Assembly (NCBI GenBank): GCA_905250075.1
Contig: CAJNOP010000013.1
Location: 2,462,188-2,526,187 of the forward strand
Direction of reading: 5' to 3'
Source of the DNA: Rotaria sp. Silwood1
Taxonomy: Eukaryota; Rotifera; Eurotatoria; Philodinida; Philodinidae
Length of the DNA: 64,000 bases
The notes beneath the pieces were generated by a model that ran no database searches, was not told the origin of the DNA, and saw nothing but the letters and a program-made list of their open reading frames with translations. The translations under genes and the position numbers were made by a program. The first letter of the stretch is position 1. Each line of letters begins with the position of its first letter. Below, piece after piece: positions 24,862 to 37,699 of the stretch.

Positions 24862-27151
24862 TCCCGAATCACCCGGTGATAATAATGAATGTCTTCCGCC
24901 AGCACTACAACTAATTCGTGATGATTATAATCCTTTAGCTGCATCAAAACCTAAAGTTGATACAGCACAAATGTAAATAAAATAATTTTACCTTTTTAAA
25001 AAAGACCCATGTCTTTTTTGTCTTTTTCAATAGGTATCAACCAACACCTATTGCTCGTTCATCAAGTGTAGCAAATCAATGGCGTGGTGTTATTCTTCCA
25101 CCTGATGCTAAAATTCCATGTCAATCAGTACGTATTTATGGTGAAGGTGATTATCTTATTGGTGACATTCCAGAACAACTTGGTATTCTTGGACGACTTC
25201 GACTTGGTGATCTTTGGGATTATATTCGTGATTCAATTGCTGTTCGTGATGTCATTATTTTAACACTTATATCATCAAATAATAATGAAAATAATGCTTT
25301 TTCACGATATGTTGATACAATGCGTGCATCAGGACGAGCTGCTGTTATTAACAAACGATCAGAACCATCATTAATTCGTGATATGTACGTTTTAGCAGCT
25401 GATATGAAAGATTGTCCATTGAATGTCATATCAGCACTTTCTTTATCAACAAATATTGATCCAAAACAATTGTTTCTTGTTGTTATTGGATCAGGAAAAC
25501 GAACAAAATCTTTGAATCGTCCAAATCAAAGTCAATCATTAAGTAATATAACTTATAAACCCGTTTCATTACAAGATACGGCATTGATACGAGATCCTCG
25601 TTTATCAAGAAATAAAGATCCACGATTAGGTGGAAGTAATGTTACAGAAACAATATCCACTGCTAATGCCAATCTTTCAACATCACAGTCCACATCCACT
25701 ACGAACACAAAAGCGATTCCCACCGAATAGTAAGTGATATGTTTTGTTAAAATTTGTAAAGTTATAATAGTTTATTTCCTTTGATAAACTATAAGTTAAA
25801 TCTGATATATGACGAATGGAGTCATTTCTTTTTGTAGAAATATGGAATAGACAATATATAGAAGAACCTAACTCGAAATGAAGAATATGACTTTCTCAAC
25901 TCATTTATATTGTAGTGAGAATCAGAGATGTACATCGTGTCTAAAAACAACACAGCAGCGGTTCGTAGGATAATGGCAGTTGCCAGATAACGACGGAGGT
26001 AGTCGCGCCTAAAAATAGCTGAAAAAGAAATTTCCTCATATTTATTACTTTATCATATCTCTTAAAAATAGTGCTTTATTTCTGAATAATTAGGCAAGAT
26101 GCAACTGAATATGTATATATATGCACATTCATAAGGTGTTCATTTCCATCTTAACTTATTGCATAGTTAAATTTTTGCAAGTTTAAGTTTAAGATAAATT
26201 TATATTGTTATCGTCACAATGAAATGCACTAAACTTTGAGTTAGGTCGACTTGTTAATTAGATGGTTTCTAATCAGTATTAATTACGATTTAATTTATAA
26301 ACTTAATCAATGAGTATAAAAAGAAGTGATAAAACAAACGGTATCTCAGAAAGAATGAAATTGTCAACTATTAAATACTTTCTTTTAACTTTTCAGAATT
26401 TGAAGTTCATTTATTTTTAAAAATCCCTATAAATAGAGCTTAGCAGTTGGTATGATTAAGATGCAGCCACTTGGAAGACAAAGAAGCAGAGAAGTGGAGT
26501 CAGAGCGGTTGTCAGTCGTCGCAGGCGGTGCAATCTCTAGTGAGAATTCATTTGACTAAAACTTTTTTTTCTTTTAGTTCCACTGAAGATTTATCCAAGT
26601 TGATATCTGAATCTCTGGATCATATTCGTCGTGCCACAACAATTGATGCTATCCCTCCAATAGTTATGTCTACAATAGAACTTTTAAAATCCAGTGGCCG
26701 CGAAGATTTATGTACACGATTTACTAATGATCTAAATACTGCTATATCAGAATGCAAAGCAACAAAAGAAACTAATTTGACTAAAGCAGTTATAACTGGT
26801 GATAATTTAAATGAAGAAAATATGGAAGTTGATGAGGAACAAGATGATAAACAGAAAAAACAATTATCTATGAGTGAATATAACGATGTTGATTATCGTT
26901 TTCTTGATCAAGACATGGATCATCGTATAAAAACAACAATAATACCTGAAAATGATAATCCAAATGACCGACGAAAAGATGTTACAAAAAAATCACGTTT
27001 TTCGGATGTTATTTTATCAAGTCATCGGGATGCTGATGATCGAACAATAAAATCGAATTTCATGGGAGGCGAAAGAGAGAAACGAACAACAATTGTTGGT
27101 AATGATTCAGACTTTCGTACAGGTGACACGACAAGAACATCACCAAAATGA
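18522..27151 (+). CDS. DIDO1: DIDO1/PHF3-family transcription regulator (PHD, TFS2M, SPOC), 14 exons
   Basis: Exons 18522-18546, 19596-19665, 19729-20127, 20191-20264, 21347-21552, 21610-21741, 21809-22254, 22849-23008, 23065-23146, 23202-23359, 23423-23744, 24591-24972, 25034-25729 and 26578-27151 sum to 3726 nt (1241 aa), all in frame. Domains in order: acidic N-terminus; PHD finger (residues about 141-190, CICKKPWDHSRVMLRCDSCA...WYHGDC...FVCPPC); a Cys cluster (about 263-285, CIVHGCSN...GWVYCSPACI); TFIIS-like central domain (about 435-580, ILADKIEEEMYRVYGK, YKNKFRSLLANI); a short motif FDINCSICT typical of DIDO proteins; poly-Gln; SPOC domain (about 830-980, WRGVILPPDAKIPCQSVRIY). In animals this family binds methylated H3K4 and the RNA polymerase II CTD (SPOC) in the nucleus. 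The 25-nt first exon (MITTSTSK) is the weakest part. Introns 1, 4, 7, 11 and 13 are long and hold repeats. Confidence 0.92.
20790..21150. repeat. Foldback element in intron 4 of the DIDO1-like gene
   Basis: Arms of about 85 bp: TCTGGAATGGTTTGATTTTC near 20850 is mirrored by GAAAATCAAACCATTCCATA near 21051. The similarity extends outward to AAAAGCGATTTAACACTTCG near 21111. The outer sequence matches the foldback in the NSA2 intron (31.09-31.44 kb) and a block near 9.8 kb, so these form one family. Confidence 0.7.
24829..24860 (+). repeat. CAA trinucleotide run (poly-Gln)
   Basis: Microsatellite within exon 12 of the DIDO1-like gene, encoding about ten consecutive glutamines between an acidic segment and the SPOC domain. 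Confidence 0.9.
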
Positions 27152-27224
27152 GCCGATGTGAGATTATTAATTAACGATTCTTTGTTTTGTTTTTTTTTTA
27201 ATATTTGGTTCTTCTTTTTTTTGA

Positions 27225-27230
27225 AATAAA
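27225..27230 (+). promoter_or_regulatory. Polyadenylation signal AATAAA
   Basis: Hexamer 73 nt after the DIDO1-like stop codon, after a T-rich stretch. Confidence 0.5.
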
Positions 27231-29004
27231 AGAAAGAATATTGTGAATATGAAAAGAACGAGTTTATGTTTTTTAAACGGTTATGTATCTGTTGGCAAAG
27301 ACCAGAAAAGTGAAAAACTGTTTTATGTAATCTCTTCACATTTCATAAACAAGATAGATATTTTATTAATCATATCGTTGTTTGAATGTAACGGGCGATC
27401 CATAAATCATCGAACAGTTTGCGATTCCGTTTTTGAAGAATGACAACACCATTCTAAATGCATTCGGGAGAGAATTTTTTCCGTCTACGAAAATGTGAAC
27501 TTTGTTTTTCAAGGAAGTTTTTCTTGTCGAAAAAGAATTGAAAAGATTGAAAGCTGCTGCATAGCTGACTCCTGCGGGCATATAAATCAAATTTGACGCT
27601 TAAGATGTTTATGCAGCTATTGATTCTTTTGACATTCAATATTAAAAATCCTTGGACGAATCTTTCATTTTTGAAAAAATGCTTCCACGATTAGTATTGC
27701 TTGCTAGAATAGAATACAGAATACATAGTATAGGCAATAATCAACTGTACAAAATAACTATGAGAACTTTCTCAATATTAACAAATAACTACGGATATGT
27801 GGAAGTCGTTTCGGGTTAGGTTCAACATCATCAAAATGAAGCCTATCCTAATAAAAATTTGAGTGAAATTGCAGTTATCTCAGAAACAAAGTAGTTGTGA
27901 CGAAACATTGTTCAAAATAAGACGGTGATAGCATGAAAATTGCTTTCTTTGCAGTTCATTTTATTTTTCTCTGTGAAAGACAAAACAAATGCATATTCTG
28001 CTGTGTTTGAAATGTATTTATGCACTTAATAGGTATATGTTTGATTTTGAACGGATTATGATGTTTTCGAAAGACGTACGGCAAAAAAAGAAGACTGATG
28101 TTGAAAAAAAAAAGTTTTCCATGCGTCTCTATTTTGAGTGATGGCATCCCAAAGAAACAAAATTGTCATATAAGTCGTGAATAGGTGATTAACAGAAAAT
28201 AGCAATACATACCTTTAATTACAATTAGTTTTTAGAACGAAATAAATTATTATTGTGCAACTGAGCTCTTTCATAGATTTATGCTTTAATAAACTCTACA
28301 GACTCTCTTAATATTAGTTAGTTACAGAAGTGTTGCATCCATAGTTTTGTGCATATCAAGCTTTCATTCACATGAAACTTTGTCAAAAAGTGTGTCTAAA
28401 AGTACCATAAAAGGGCAGTCTCATACCTACACCCTAAAGATCCTGTCTAGTCCAGAAACAATAATTTTTGTCTTACCATCATTTAGAAATTCTGAAGAAA
28501 GATTTCTACTGTTTGCAAATGCTTTTGAATTTCTCATTCGGTTATAAGAGGGTTTCTTTTTGTGTGTATTCATTCTCCGTCATGTCGATAACAAAAAGTA
28601 AATCGATTTGTTTGAAAGATTTCGACATTCCCAGAGAAAACTTTGAATAGAGAGTTTGTACCATCAGAACTTGTCTTCAGAATCTATTATTTTGGTTTTC
28701 AAGAATACTGTCTCAATTCCGAGCTTTTTTTAAAGTAAATTCATGAAGTGAAAGTCGATGTCCTCTATTTATGTCACGTAACTAACGTTAGTTTTTTACT
28801 AATGCATTCTCTGTACAAAAATCCCTAACGCAAATTTTTCAGGATATCCAGAGTAACTTAGCATATACGTGACACATGAAAATTAGATCTAGAAAAGTTC
28901 ATTATCCTGAGGTATGCATGTTTTAATTTTGCGAAGCCACATTGCTAACGAATAATTTTGCCCCTTTACAGGTAAAATATTAGTCAATTTCAATGACGAA
29001 ATAA

Positions 29005-29245
29005 TGACATACCTCCCCCTCCCCCCCACACAGAATAGATGCCACCCCCTGGGTTAGAATTCTCTGTTGAAAATCAAGGTTCACTTTATGAAAAATGAAC
29101 TGAAACCGATGAAAAATGAAAGAATGAACAGTTCTCTATCAAATAACGCAAAAACTGGCAGCGGGGACATGCTTTGCTACAAAGTTATAGCTTGCGGAAC
29201 AGAGGCACCTCCCCTGGGCTTCTATTCTGTGGGGAGTTATTGCTT
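29005..29245. repeat. Short element with C-rich inverted ends
   Basis: The left end has CCCCCACACAGAATAGATGCC and the reverse complement of the right end has CTCCCCACAGAATAGAAGCC, so the two ends share an inverted ACAGAATAGA core next to C-runs. The interior has no homology to a transposase. It is probably a small MITE; the boundaries are approximate. Confidence 0.45.
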
Positions 29246-29621
29246 TTCTGTAATTAAAGAATATTTTGAATGCTTTATCTACCTAAATATTAAGCGTAAA
29301 GTAATAAAATAGGAATCATAGTTTCGAAATCTCAGTTGACAAATAGTTTCATGTTTTAATTATAAAATATTGTCTAATTTAAAAGCAATACATTTCTATA
29401 TAACTCGATTTATTATATGAAATTACATTTTTTATGTTTTACGAATAAACTCTAAGTATTAGTTTACTTAAATCAAAGAATACCGATTCATATTTTCCTA
29501 AATTCAATTGTTGATCTTTCTTCTATCATTTTCGTTAATAGTTTTGCAATCATCATTATTGCAAAACAATTTATTCAACGATGATATTTTTATTTTATTC
29601 GAACAGAAAACAACAAAACGA

Positions 29622-32045
29622 TTAAACGAGAAGTACAGCATTAATACATCCATCATTTTCTGGATGATTTGTTACTTGTGCATATTTTCCCCAAACAACT
29701 TTACCACCTTGTGTAACCATGCCAAGTTCACTAACATTAACCTAATTGAAATTAAATTAAATTTTGATACATACATATATATATATGTTTAGATGTCATT
29801 AAAATATTTACTTCAAGAACTGTTCCTTTAGTAATTACGCCTAAGGATGTATAAAGTGGTGAACTTGGATTTTTCTTAACACCGATAATTGGTAATTGAA
29901 AAGTTGCTTTGAGTTCTGGATGTGTAACATGTGCTTTAGTAAATCGTAATGCCTATATGAAGAATAATTCTAAAATGAAGAATAACGTTGCAAAATGATT
30001 TACCATTGGTCGAATAAATCGTTCGAATTTTGGTGGTTTTCGAGTAAATCCTTCTCCAACAAAACATGGTTTTGTTACAAGTCGTTTCCATGCTTTCTCT
30101 ATATGTATTATAAATAATTGAATGTAAAAATTTTAAAAAGAAATTTGTATACTTCGTCGTTTTCCTGATTGCACAACTCGAAATACTTCGGCTTCACTAA
30201 CTGCTTTTACTTTTGGTATTGGTACATCCCATTTTCCCTGTAAACAGATATATTTTTTTTTTGTAAGGGAAAATTTTTAATAAACAAAAAAAATATACCG
30301 CTTTTTCTTTTCGTTTTTGTTTAATAGTATTCGATAAAACTTTTGCTCGACTTTGTTTTTCACGATCAAGTAAATATGCTGGTAAAGCACCTTCTGGTAC
30401 TTCTTGTCGTTGCTTTGTTTCTTTTTCTTCGTGACTTTTAATAGTTTTTTTCATTTGAATTTTTTCATTTTGACGACGTTTGTTATATAATTTAGCTCTA
30501 AATAGAGTAATTAATAGAATTTTGTGTCGAGTTAGAATATGATTATTTACTTTATGCCACGTAATGTTTGAGCTTTTTTAGACAATATATGTGGCAAACG
30601 TCCTTCTTTCTTTTTTCTAGAAAGAAAAAAAAGAACAGAAGTAAAGAAAAAAAGAAGGTCTATTTATATTACTGTTTTTCATAATGATCGAATCGACGAC
30701 CATGCCGTTTACGATGGAGTTCAATATGTTCGTTTTGTGGCTAAAATACAGTTCGATAAGTTAAAAATTTTCGGTCGATATTTCTACATGCTACATATTT
30801 AGAAAAAGAATATCCGTAAGTGAGGAATTTAAATGACAAAATGACTAACATACGATTGTAAAAAGTTCAAATCAAATTATTCACTCATATAATTCGAAAA
30901 AAATGTCATCGGTAGTGTTAATGACTATGAGATACTAGTAGTATCTGAATGATGTACACTTGATCGAAGCTTCTTCGTGATAGTTTGATATGGAAACAGT
31001 AGGCTATTCTCTAACTGTCGATTCCATATATACAATGTTATACCACCTGCACTGCGAGCCAACATATAATAGATGAGAAAGTGAGTTTAATAAGGGAAGT
31101 CACCGAACTGATTAATCGGTTTTGATTCGAGACTATATGATTCATATAAACCCGAATAAGTTTTGAATATCTTGAAAAGAGTTCGTGCTCTTAGTTTATT
31201 GCTGCATAGATATTGCAAATTTACGGTAGGTTTTATATAAATGCCGTAACTCTCTGAAGAAAATCAGCTTTTCTATTACCATGGCATTCATTTAAGAACT
31301 ACCTGAAATTTGTTGTATCTATGTAGCAACAAGGTAAGAGCATGAAACTTTTTCAAGATCTTCAAAACTCATTTAGTCCGTCATAATACATGTATTTCGA
31401 CTCAAAAGCGATTTATCACTTGGAAGACTTTCCTCGTAAGTCATCATGGTATATTGCTTCATTTTGATATACGAGCGACTAGTACAGATAAAACTCTACA
31501 CTGATTTAATTCTATTCTACTGTATTTGATCAAATTAATCATGAATAAAAAAGAAGGATTATTAAGCATGGTACATAACTGTAGCTTGCACGCTATTATC
31601 AGACATTTACGTCTGTTGACTTTTACGGGTAATTGCTTGTTAGATTTTTATTTAAAATACAGTACATAGAAACTATATTTTCATTTTTCATTCATGATTA
31701 TGGTTCATTACATTAATCAAAATGGACTGCAAATATTCTCAAAAAAGATCATGTTCAGAATATAATTATAATTCAGCGCTATTTTTCTTTCATCTAACCA
31801 ACACATCTCATCGATGCTTCTTTTTCACATTATGATTAATCCTATTTATTATCTAGTGTCAAATTTTAATGAAATACGTTTCTGATGGGTAATTCTTAAT
31901 AAGTTCGACTACATAGTGAATTCAATTCGAATGATGACATATTATCCTAATTCAAAAGCCTAGTAACACAATCACTATAACTTTTGTTTTGAACGTTATA
32001 CTTCATCTGAAAAAATAACTAGAGTAGAGAACTTTCTCTTACCAT
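29622..32045 (-). CDS. NSA2: NSA2 ribosome biogenesis protein, 8 exons
   Basis: Minus-strand exons 32045-32043 (ATG only), 30740-30673, 30616-30551, 30497-30299, 30237-30153, 30098-30004, 29952-29812 and 29741-29622; 777 nt, 258 aa (human 260). The sequence follows the family end to end: [88 protein letters not shown], and the C-terminal eS8-like beta domain ending [15 protein letters not shown]2 is a nucleolar factor of the pre-60S particle needed for 27S pre-rRNA processing. The first coding exon is just the start codon: ATG is immediately followed by the donor GTAAGAG, and the next exon begins CCACAAAACGAA after a 1302-nt intron that carries a foldback repeat. The gene shares a 377-bp upstream spacer with the syntrophin gene. 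Confidence 0.97.
31090..31440. repeat. Foldback element in intron 1 of NSA2
   Basis: Arms of about 100 bp. The left arm (about 31095-31200: GATTAATCGGTTTTGATTCG, AAGTTTTGAATATCTTGAAA, GTTCGTGCTCTTA) is matched in order by the reverse complement of about 31330-31435 (GATAAATCGCTTTTGAGTCG, GAGTTTTGAAGATCTTGAAA, TTTCATGCTCTTA). It belongs to the same family as the foldback at 20.8-21.15 kb. Confidence 0.75.
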
Positions 32046-32422
32046 GGCTCTTTTGAATCGATCTAAAACAAAAGAAAAAAGAAGTATGTTAATCAACCAT
32101 AAAAAAGAAAATTTCAATATTCAGAATATGTCTGAAATAAAAGAAAACGTGTATCTATAGGTTGTTGGATAGATGTCACTTTTATCTCTTTTTTTTCTAA
32201 TCTCCAAATTTTTATGATTTAATAAATAAAACATAATTTTTATTGATTTTTATATTTTAATACAAGCATCTTTTTATTCAAAATTATTTGATTGGTCAAA
32301 TAAATCAATCCATTCAAAAAGAAAATAATAAACATACATATCAAAGCTATCGGCAACTAGAGACTCATATACATATTTTCTCATCTGAGAAAATCTTATC
32401 AAATTGATATTAAGAAAACCTG
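32046..32422. promoter_or_regulatory. Bidirectional promoter region NSA2/syntrophin
   Basis: 377 bp between two divergently transcribed start codons. AT-rich, without a clear TATA box in either direction. Position alone makes this the shared promoter; no specific binding site identified. Confidence 0.55.
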
Positions 32423-35400
32423 ATGACAGTTGAATCGTCATTAGCTGAACAACAACGTGCTATTGTTGAACTTTATCTACATTCAAAATGGATTAAAGCA
32501 AGTTTAGCACTTGAAGATGAAAATTTAGTTATTGAATATGCAACTAATAAACGTGATCAACAAATATTGATTGAAGAATTACATAATCATACAAATGCAT
32601 CAAATCCAAATTTAACATCAAATAGTAGATCAAATATTCATGATCCATCAGATACAATTACAAATCAAAAACGCATAGTAAAAATTGTTAAGCCAGATAA
32701 TATTGGACTTGGTAACAATGAAAATATAGTTTAGATTATTTTGTTTATTTTGCTATATTTTTTACAGGAATAAGTATAAAAGGTGGAAGAGAAAATCGGA
32801 TGCCTATATTAATCAGTAAAATATTTCCAAATCTACCTGCTGATCAAAGTGGACAACTTCATGTTGGTGATGCTATACTTTCGGTGAATGGAAAAGATTT
32901 ACAGCATGTTTCACATGAAGAAGCTGTACAAATATTAAAAACAGCAGGAAAAGAAGTTGAACTTGAAGGTTTGTCTTCTAGTTTTCATAACAATCTTGAA
33001 AATACTACAGATTATAATGAGAATAACGAGATAAAGAACACATATACATGATAATTATGAATATAATTAGAAATAAAATGAATGAAAAAAAATAGATGAG
33101 ATAATTAAGAAGACATAAGTGAGATTACTAATCAGACTTGATATTAAATCGGTTGGTTGCTTATGAATTTTTAGAGCGCTACAGCCAGCATATTTTGTTC
33201 GTTTTTTTTCGATATTCATGGTTTTAAATAGAGTCCTGAGGGACACACTTTTTTCGAGTTCTGCATCCAATTGACCGAACAAAACATAAAAATGTCGTTC
33301 TAACCTATGATGCATAACTATTCACACATATGTCAAAATTTTCTGTGTCCGAACGGAAATTGCTAGAAGTCTATGTTTTTCACTCACAAATAGTGCAAAG
33401 TATGTACTTTGAAATGCATATTCAAAATAAAATTTGCCAAGTAGTTTTAGACATTAAGTTTTACTGTTATTAAGGTCAATAATAAATAATTCGAAATCGT
33501 TAAAAGTTTCGTCAATTGTACTATTGATTACTCGCTATCCTGAATACGCAGAAAAAAAAGAAAATCTAGATTTCGTAGCTTTGCTTCCTAATCAACATAA
33601 CGTAAGTAAAAAAACGAAAATTTGTACCTTAGTAACAAGCCTTGTTTAGTAGTTTTAAAAACGTTAAAATTTAATGCCTTAAACTATATCCTTAGTTCTA
33701 TTCTGAATATGCATTTCAAAGTATATACATTGCGGTATCCGTAAGTGAAATAATTAGACCTCCAGCATTTTCTTTCGTACAGTAGGTCCCGACATCGATA
33801 CCGAGGCTTATACATCGTACGATTAAAGTTTAAATGATCTAAATATATGAGCTGTAAACTTTCTTCTAATTTTGACGAAAAGTTAGGCAGGTATTAAAAG
33901 TTAATTTCGGTATGAACTAAAGGCTTTCCATCTCAACATTACAAGTTCAGTTTTTCTGGACTATTTTTTGACTGACTATGAAAATCTTTCATTGGTGAAT
34001 AGTGTTCATTTTATTATGAAAGTGCTGCAAATTGATGCAGTCTTATGTACTTGTGAAAAATGGAATTTTATAGCTCATTTTGTCCTACTGTCTGCAGCAT
34101 TAGAAGCCTTTCAGTTGTTTTAAACACTGATTTCAAATAGGAAAACATCAAATTTATGGATTTATGCTAAGAAATTATTTCTTGACTGAAAAAAGTTCCG
34201 ATTAATCCAAGGATACGTATTGTTTCATATCAGTTATTGTGAGTTATTACATGAAAGTTTTCAAAGATTTCTTCCTTCATTCTTAGCATAAATGTCTGTA
34301 GAATGGGACAAAGTGACACAGAATTTATTACTAGTATAACCTCCAAGAAGTGTGTGATTTTCGTATTGTATGTGTTCATAAAGCTATAGTAAAAAGATTC
34401 TTCTCAAAAGATAAATATATAAAACAGAAACGATTTTTTTGCCGTTTAAGTTAAGAATTTTAAGTGATCAGTAGAAAAAACTTCCACTAGTGTCTAGTCT
34501 GATATACATCTCTCAGAACTGAGCAAAATACTCTAGTATCAAAGTACTGTAGATGATAATGGCGGATAAGGACATTTTTCATTGCAACAGTTTATATCAT
34601 GATGTCACTCGATCAAGTTTTTATGAATTTTGTAGAAGAGTACGGATGTGACTCGAAAATTTGATTTAGAGGCTTGGCAAAACCAACCTTTGCAATGTTA
34701 TCGGATGCCATCATTTAATTGAGTTCAATAAAGAAAAAAAAAACGTTATTCGCTTTCGTTTGTTTAGGTAAAATGTGCTGTATTAAACTGATACCAGATA
34801 CCTATTTCTATCTATTGAGGATGAAGCAAATAGTTAATTTCTTTCGTCTTCGATTTTATGTAACAGTGTACTCATTTATAGTTGACAATGATGCTGTAAC
34901 AATATTGAACCTCTGACATTCTTGTCCGTATAATAGTTTACCCTATTTATTTAATGGGTTCTCATGAATCAAAGAGATACTCTGAACCTCTTTTTCTGTC
35001 TTGATTAATATTCAAGCGAAAAACTGTAAGATTATAAATTTGAAAGTTCTGCTTTGATTCTTCAATTTCACTCAGCAATTTTTCAATATTTTCTTAAAAA
35101 ATAAATCAAAGCCTTTTTTTAGTTCGATATTTACGAGAAATAAACATTTTAATGCAAAATCAAACTTTTTTATCTACTCAAAAACAACAACACTCTGAAA
35201 ATAACCTCATGGAATCAAATTATAAACGAGACATGACAACCATATATGATCAATCATTAAATGATTCAATTTTCTATGAAACAAAATGTATACCTCTTCG
35301 TTTATGTTATGTCTTTCGTCGTTCATCATCAGCTACTGACATTCTTGTTGTATCATCTTCATTATTACCTCCATTAACAGCATCGCCATTATTAATAAAC

Positions 35401-37699
35401 GATGCAAATGGTTCAATCTTAGATATTGTTTTACCTCATATACAAACATGTTACAGTATACGTTTTGTTGATGATATGTATGCTCGAAAATGGTTCTATA
35501 TACTTCATTCAAAAATTTCTCGTTATCTTTTGGAAATTTTACCTGAAATTGAAGAGCACCTTATTATTGCACGTAATAGTAATGAAATAAAAGCATTAGG
35601 ATGGTTAGCTGAACAAGTTAATTATGATGAAATAACAACAATAAAATCATGGCGACCTATTTTTCTTGTTTTAACAGATTCAGAAATATGTTTTTTTGGT
35701 TCTTCATTTATATCAAGACAAATATGTCGTGAATTGGATATTGTCTATCCAATACTTACAAGCAGGTAATAATAAAATTAATATTTGTAAAAGAAAAAAA
35801 TAAATAAATAAAAAATGTCAATATTTAAAAAAGATTTGTTCAACCAATTCGTGATTCATCAATTGATATTGATATATCATTATTAACATTACGTGTCGGA
35901 ACAAAATTTGGTATTGTGACACATACATTTCGAATTCAAACAAAACTTGACTTAGATTATTGGACAAATAGAATGAGCCAATGTTTACAAAATGCTGTTA
36001 TACGTACAAAAGAGGCTGTTTTTCGTATGTAAAAAAAAAAATTTTTTTTGTGAAACAATCTAAAACGAGTATTATAATATATATAAAAGAAATTCGCATT
36101 TCCTGCACAGATATTCCTAACGATGTCTTTCTTTCAGTACAGATCATGATAGGCATATCCTTAGAAATATGACAAACACTTTAGCAACACTATGGCCTCC
36201 TTCAGTATCTATCCATTCAGCAGAAAGAAAAAATAGCGAAAAAACTTTCGAAACTATTTCAAATGTCATTGGGTGACACTGTTAATCCTTGTGTTTCCTA
36301 CCAATATTTACTTTTACTGGTTAATATTGTTTGCTGATAGTGTAGTTGGGTGCATCTGGGTCTTCACCATCGACACAAAAGTCGTACAAATCCACATCAT
36401 ATATGAACTGCTTCCTTATTACATTTCTTGAGAGTTAAGGGTATCCTCAAAGAAAATTCATTTTTTTGAAGAAAAATTGAAATCGCATTTTATCATAAGA
36501 AGATGCAGCGAAATTTTCTTTCTTAGAATATGTATATGACTTTTCGAAAAACTAGCCAAATTTCAATAGAGTTTTGGAAGAAATTTCGACCCTGTTTGTA
36601 TATATATAATGTAAGTATGACAGATGGTATTACAGAATGACATCTGTCACGCGCGTTAAAAAAGTCCATTCAAATATTTTTTTTGATTGTAATAGTTTAA
36701 TACGATTTTTCTGGATTTTAATGAAGAATACATGGTTAAACTTATTTACCATTTTTTGCAGAACGTGGTTTTCATTCAGGGAAATTGTAACTCTAGATTT
36801 TTTTACAGCTCATTTCTGTAGTAAGACAAGTTAGATTTAGTGTAGTGAATCGACACTTTTTTGCTTATTTTAACACTATACGTACTGAAATGCTTATAGA
36901 AAAATGATTAGAAGTGAATTTCAAAATATATGTTCGGACAAAATGTGCGTAAAAGTCTTGACTTTAGTTTGAAACCAACCTGAGTTCTATATCTCTTGTA
37001 ATGACAAAGTTATAGAGATTCTCTTGGAGGTCATAAATGAACTATAAATAATTCAAAAGTCCGTTCTAGTTTGACTTATTGGGCTAAAATTTTTACCTGA
37101 AGCGTTTTTCACTAAGGTCATTTATTCCTAAAAATTTCAGTTCAAATGTACCATACTATGTGGTCAATCGATTGTAAAGGAGAAGAACCTTGAGTAAGAG
37201 AGTAATGGCGACATGTGGTCCAAAATGGGTAGAATAAAGCAATATCCGTGTGATTAGCAACAGCTGTTACATCGTGTTTCACAGTTTAATTCGACAAGGA
37301 TTGTGCTAACATTTTTTTTTCATTAATTTTTCTTTTATGCGATGACTATTTTTTAGCTTGTAAATGGAATAATCGTACATGTAAATTATATTTACATTAT
37401 GAAGATGGTTTTACAGTATGTTCTGATTCAGAAAATGGTTGTGCTCAAGTTCGTCTACTTTGGCAAGAACCATTTGAAAAACTTCGTTCATCATCGGATG
37501 ATAATGATCATCTACTTATGTTAGATTTTCATGGAGAAGAAGGTGTTATGGTATGAAGATTTTTTAATTATAATGAAGATCTTTTTTTCATTTTGTATTT
37601 TGTTAGCAATTCTATTTTGATACATCGCCAAAACCATTTGTCTTCCATTTACATGCATTTTTATCAACTAAAGCAGCACGAAGTGGTCTCATCAGATAA
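32423..37699 (+). CDS. SNTA1/SNTB: Syntrophin, alpha/beta class (PDZ, split PH, SU), 6 exons
   Basis: Exons 32423-32711, 32768-32968, 35123-35765, 35834-36024, 37357-37550 and 37607-37699 sum to 1611 nt, 536 aa. Residues about 84-165 form the PDZ domain, with the carboxylate-binding loop GLGISIKGG and the conserved [16 protein letters not shown] and [12 protein letters not shown] blocks. These match alpha/beta syntrophins better than gamma forms. It is followed by PH-domain sequence (LGWLAEQV typical of PH2) and the C-terminal syntrophin-unique domain ([37 protein letters not shown]). Syntrophins are cytoplasmic adaptors in the dystrophin-associated complex, holding channels and signalling enzymes at the membrane. 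Introns 2 (2.15 kb) and 4 (1.33 kb) are long; intron 2 holds a foldback repeat. The acceptor of exon 4 (TTTAAAAAAG) lacks a pyrimidine tract, but the reading frame and homology demand it. Confidence 0.93.
33340..33783. repeat. Foldback element in intron 2 of the syntrophin gene
   Basis: Inverted arms of about 130 bp: GTACTTTGAAATGCATATTC (about 33412) is mirrored by GAATATGCATTTCAAAGTAT near 33704. Outward matches are CGAACGGAAATTGCTAGAAG on the left and, as its reverse complement, CGAAAGAAAATGCTGGAGGT on the right. No open frame of note. Non-autonomous element. Confidence 0.75.

Larger units (their letters stand above)
27152..29621. other. Tail-to-tail spacer between DIDO1-like gene and NSA2
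   Basis: About 2.5 kb of 3'-flanking sequence for two convergent genes. AATAAA at 27225 probably ends the DIDO1-like transcript; AATAAA on the minus strand at 29594-29589 probably ends NSA2. A C-rich inverted-repeat element sits at about 29005-29245. No other coding sequence recognised. Confidence 0.5.

Noticed and set aside
26471..26577. In-frame ATG extension upstream of the last DIDO1 exon
   Set aside because: The sequence lies in intron 13. A clean donor at 25730 and acceptor ending 26577 join in frame, and the extension has no homology.
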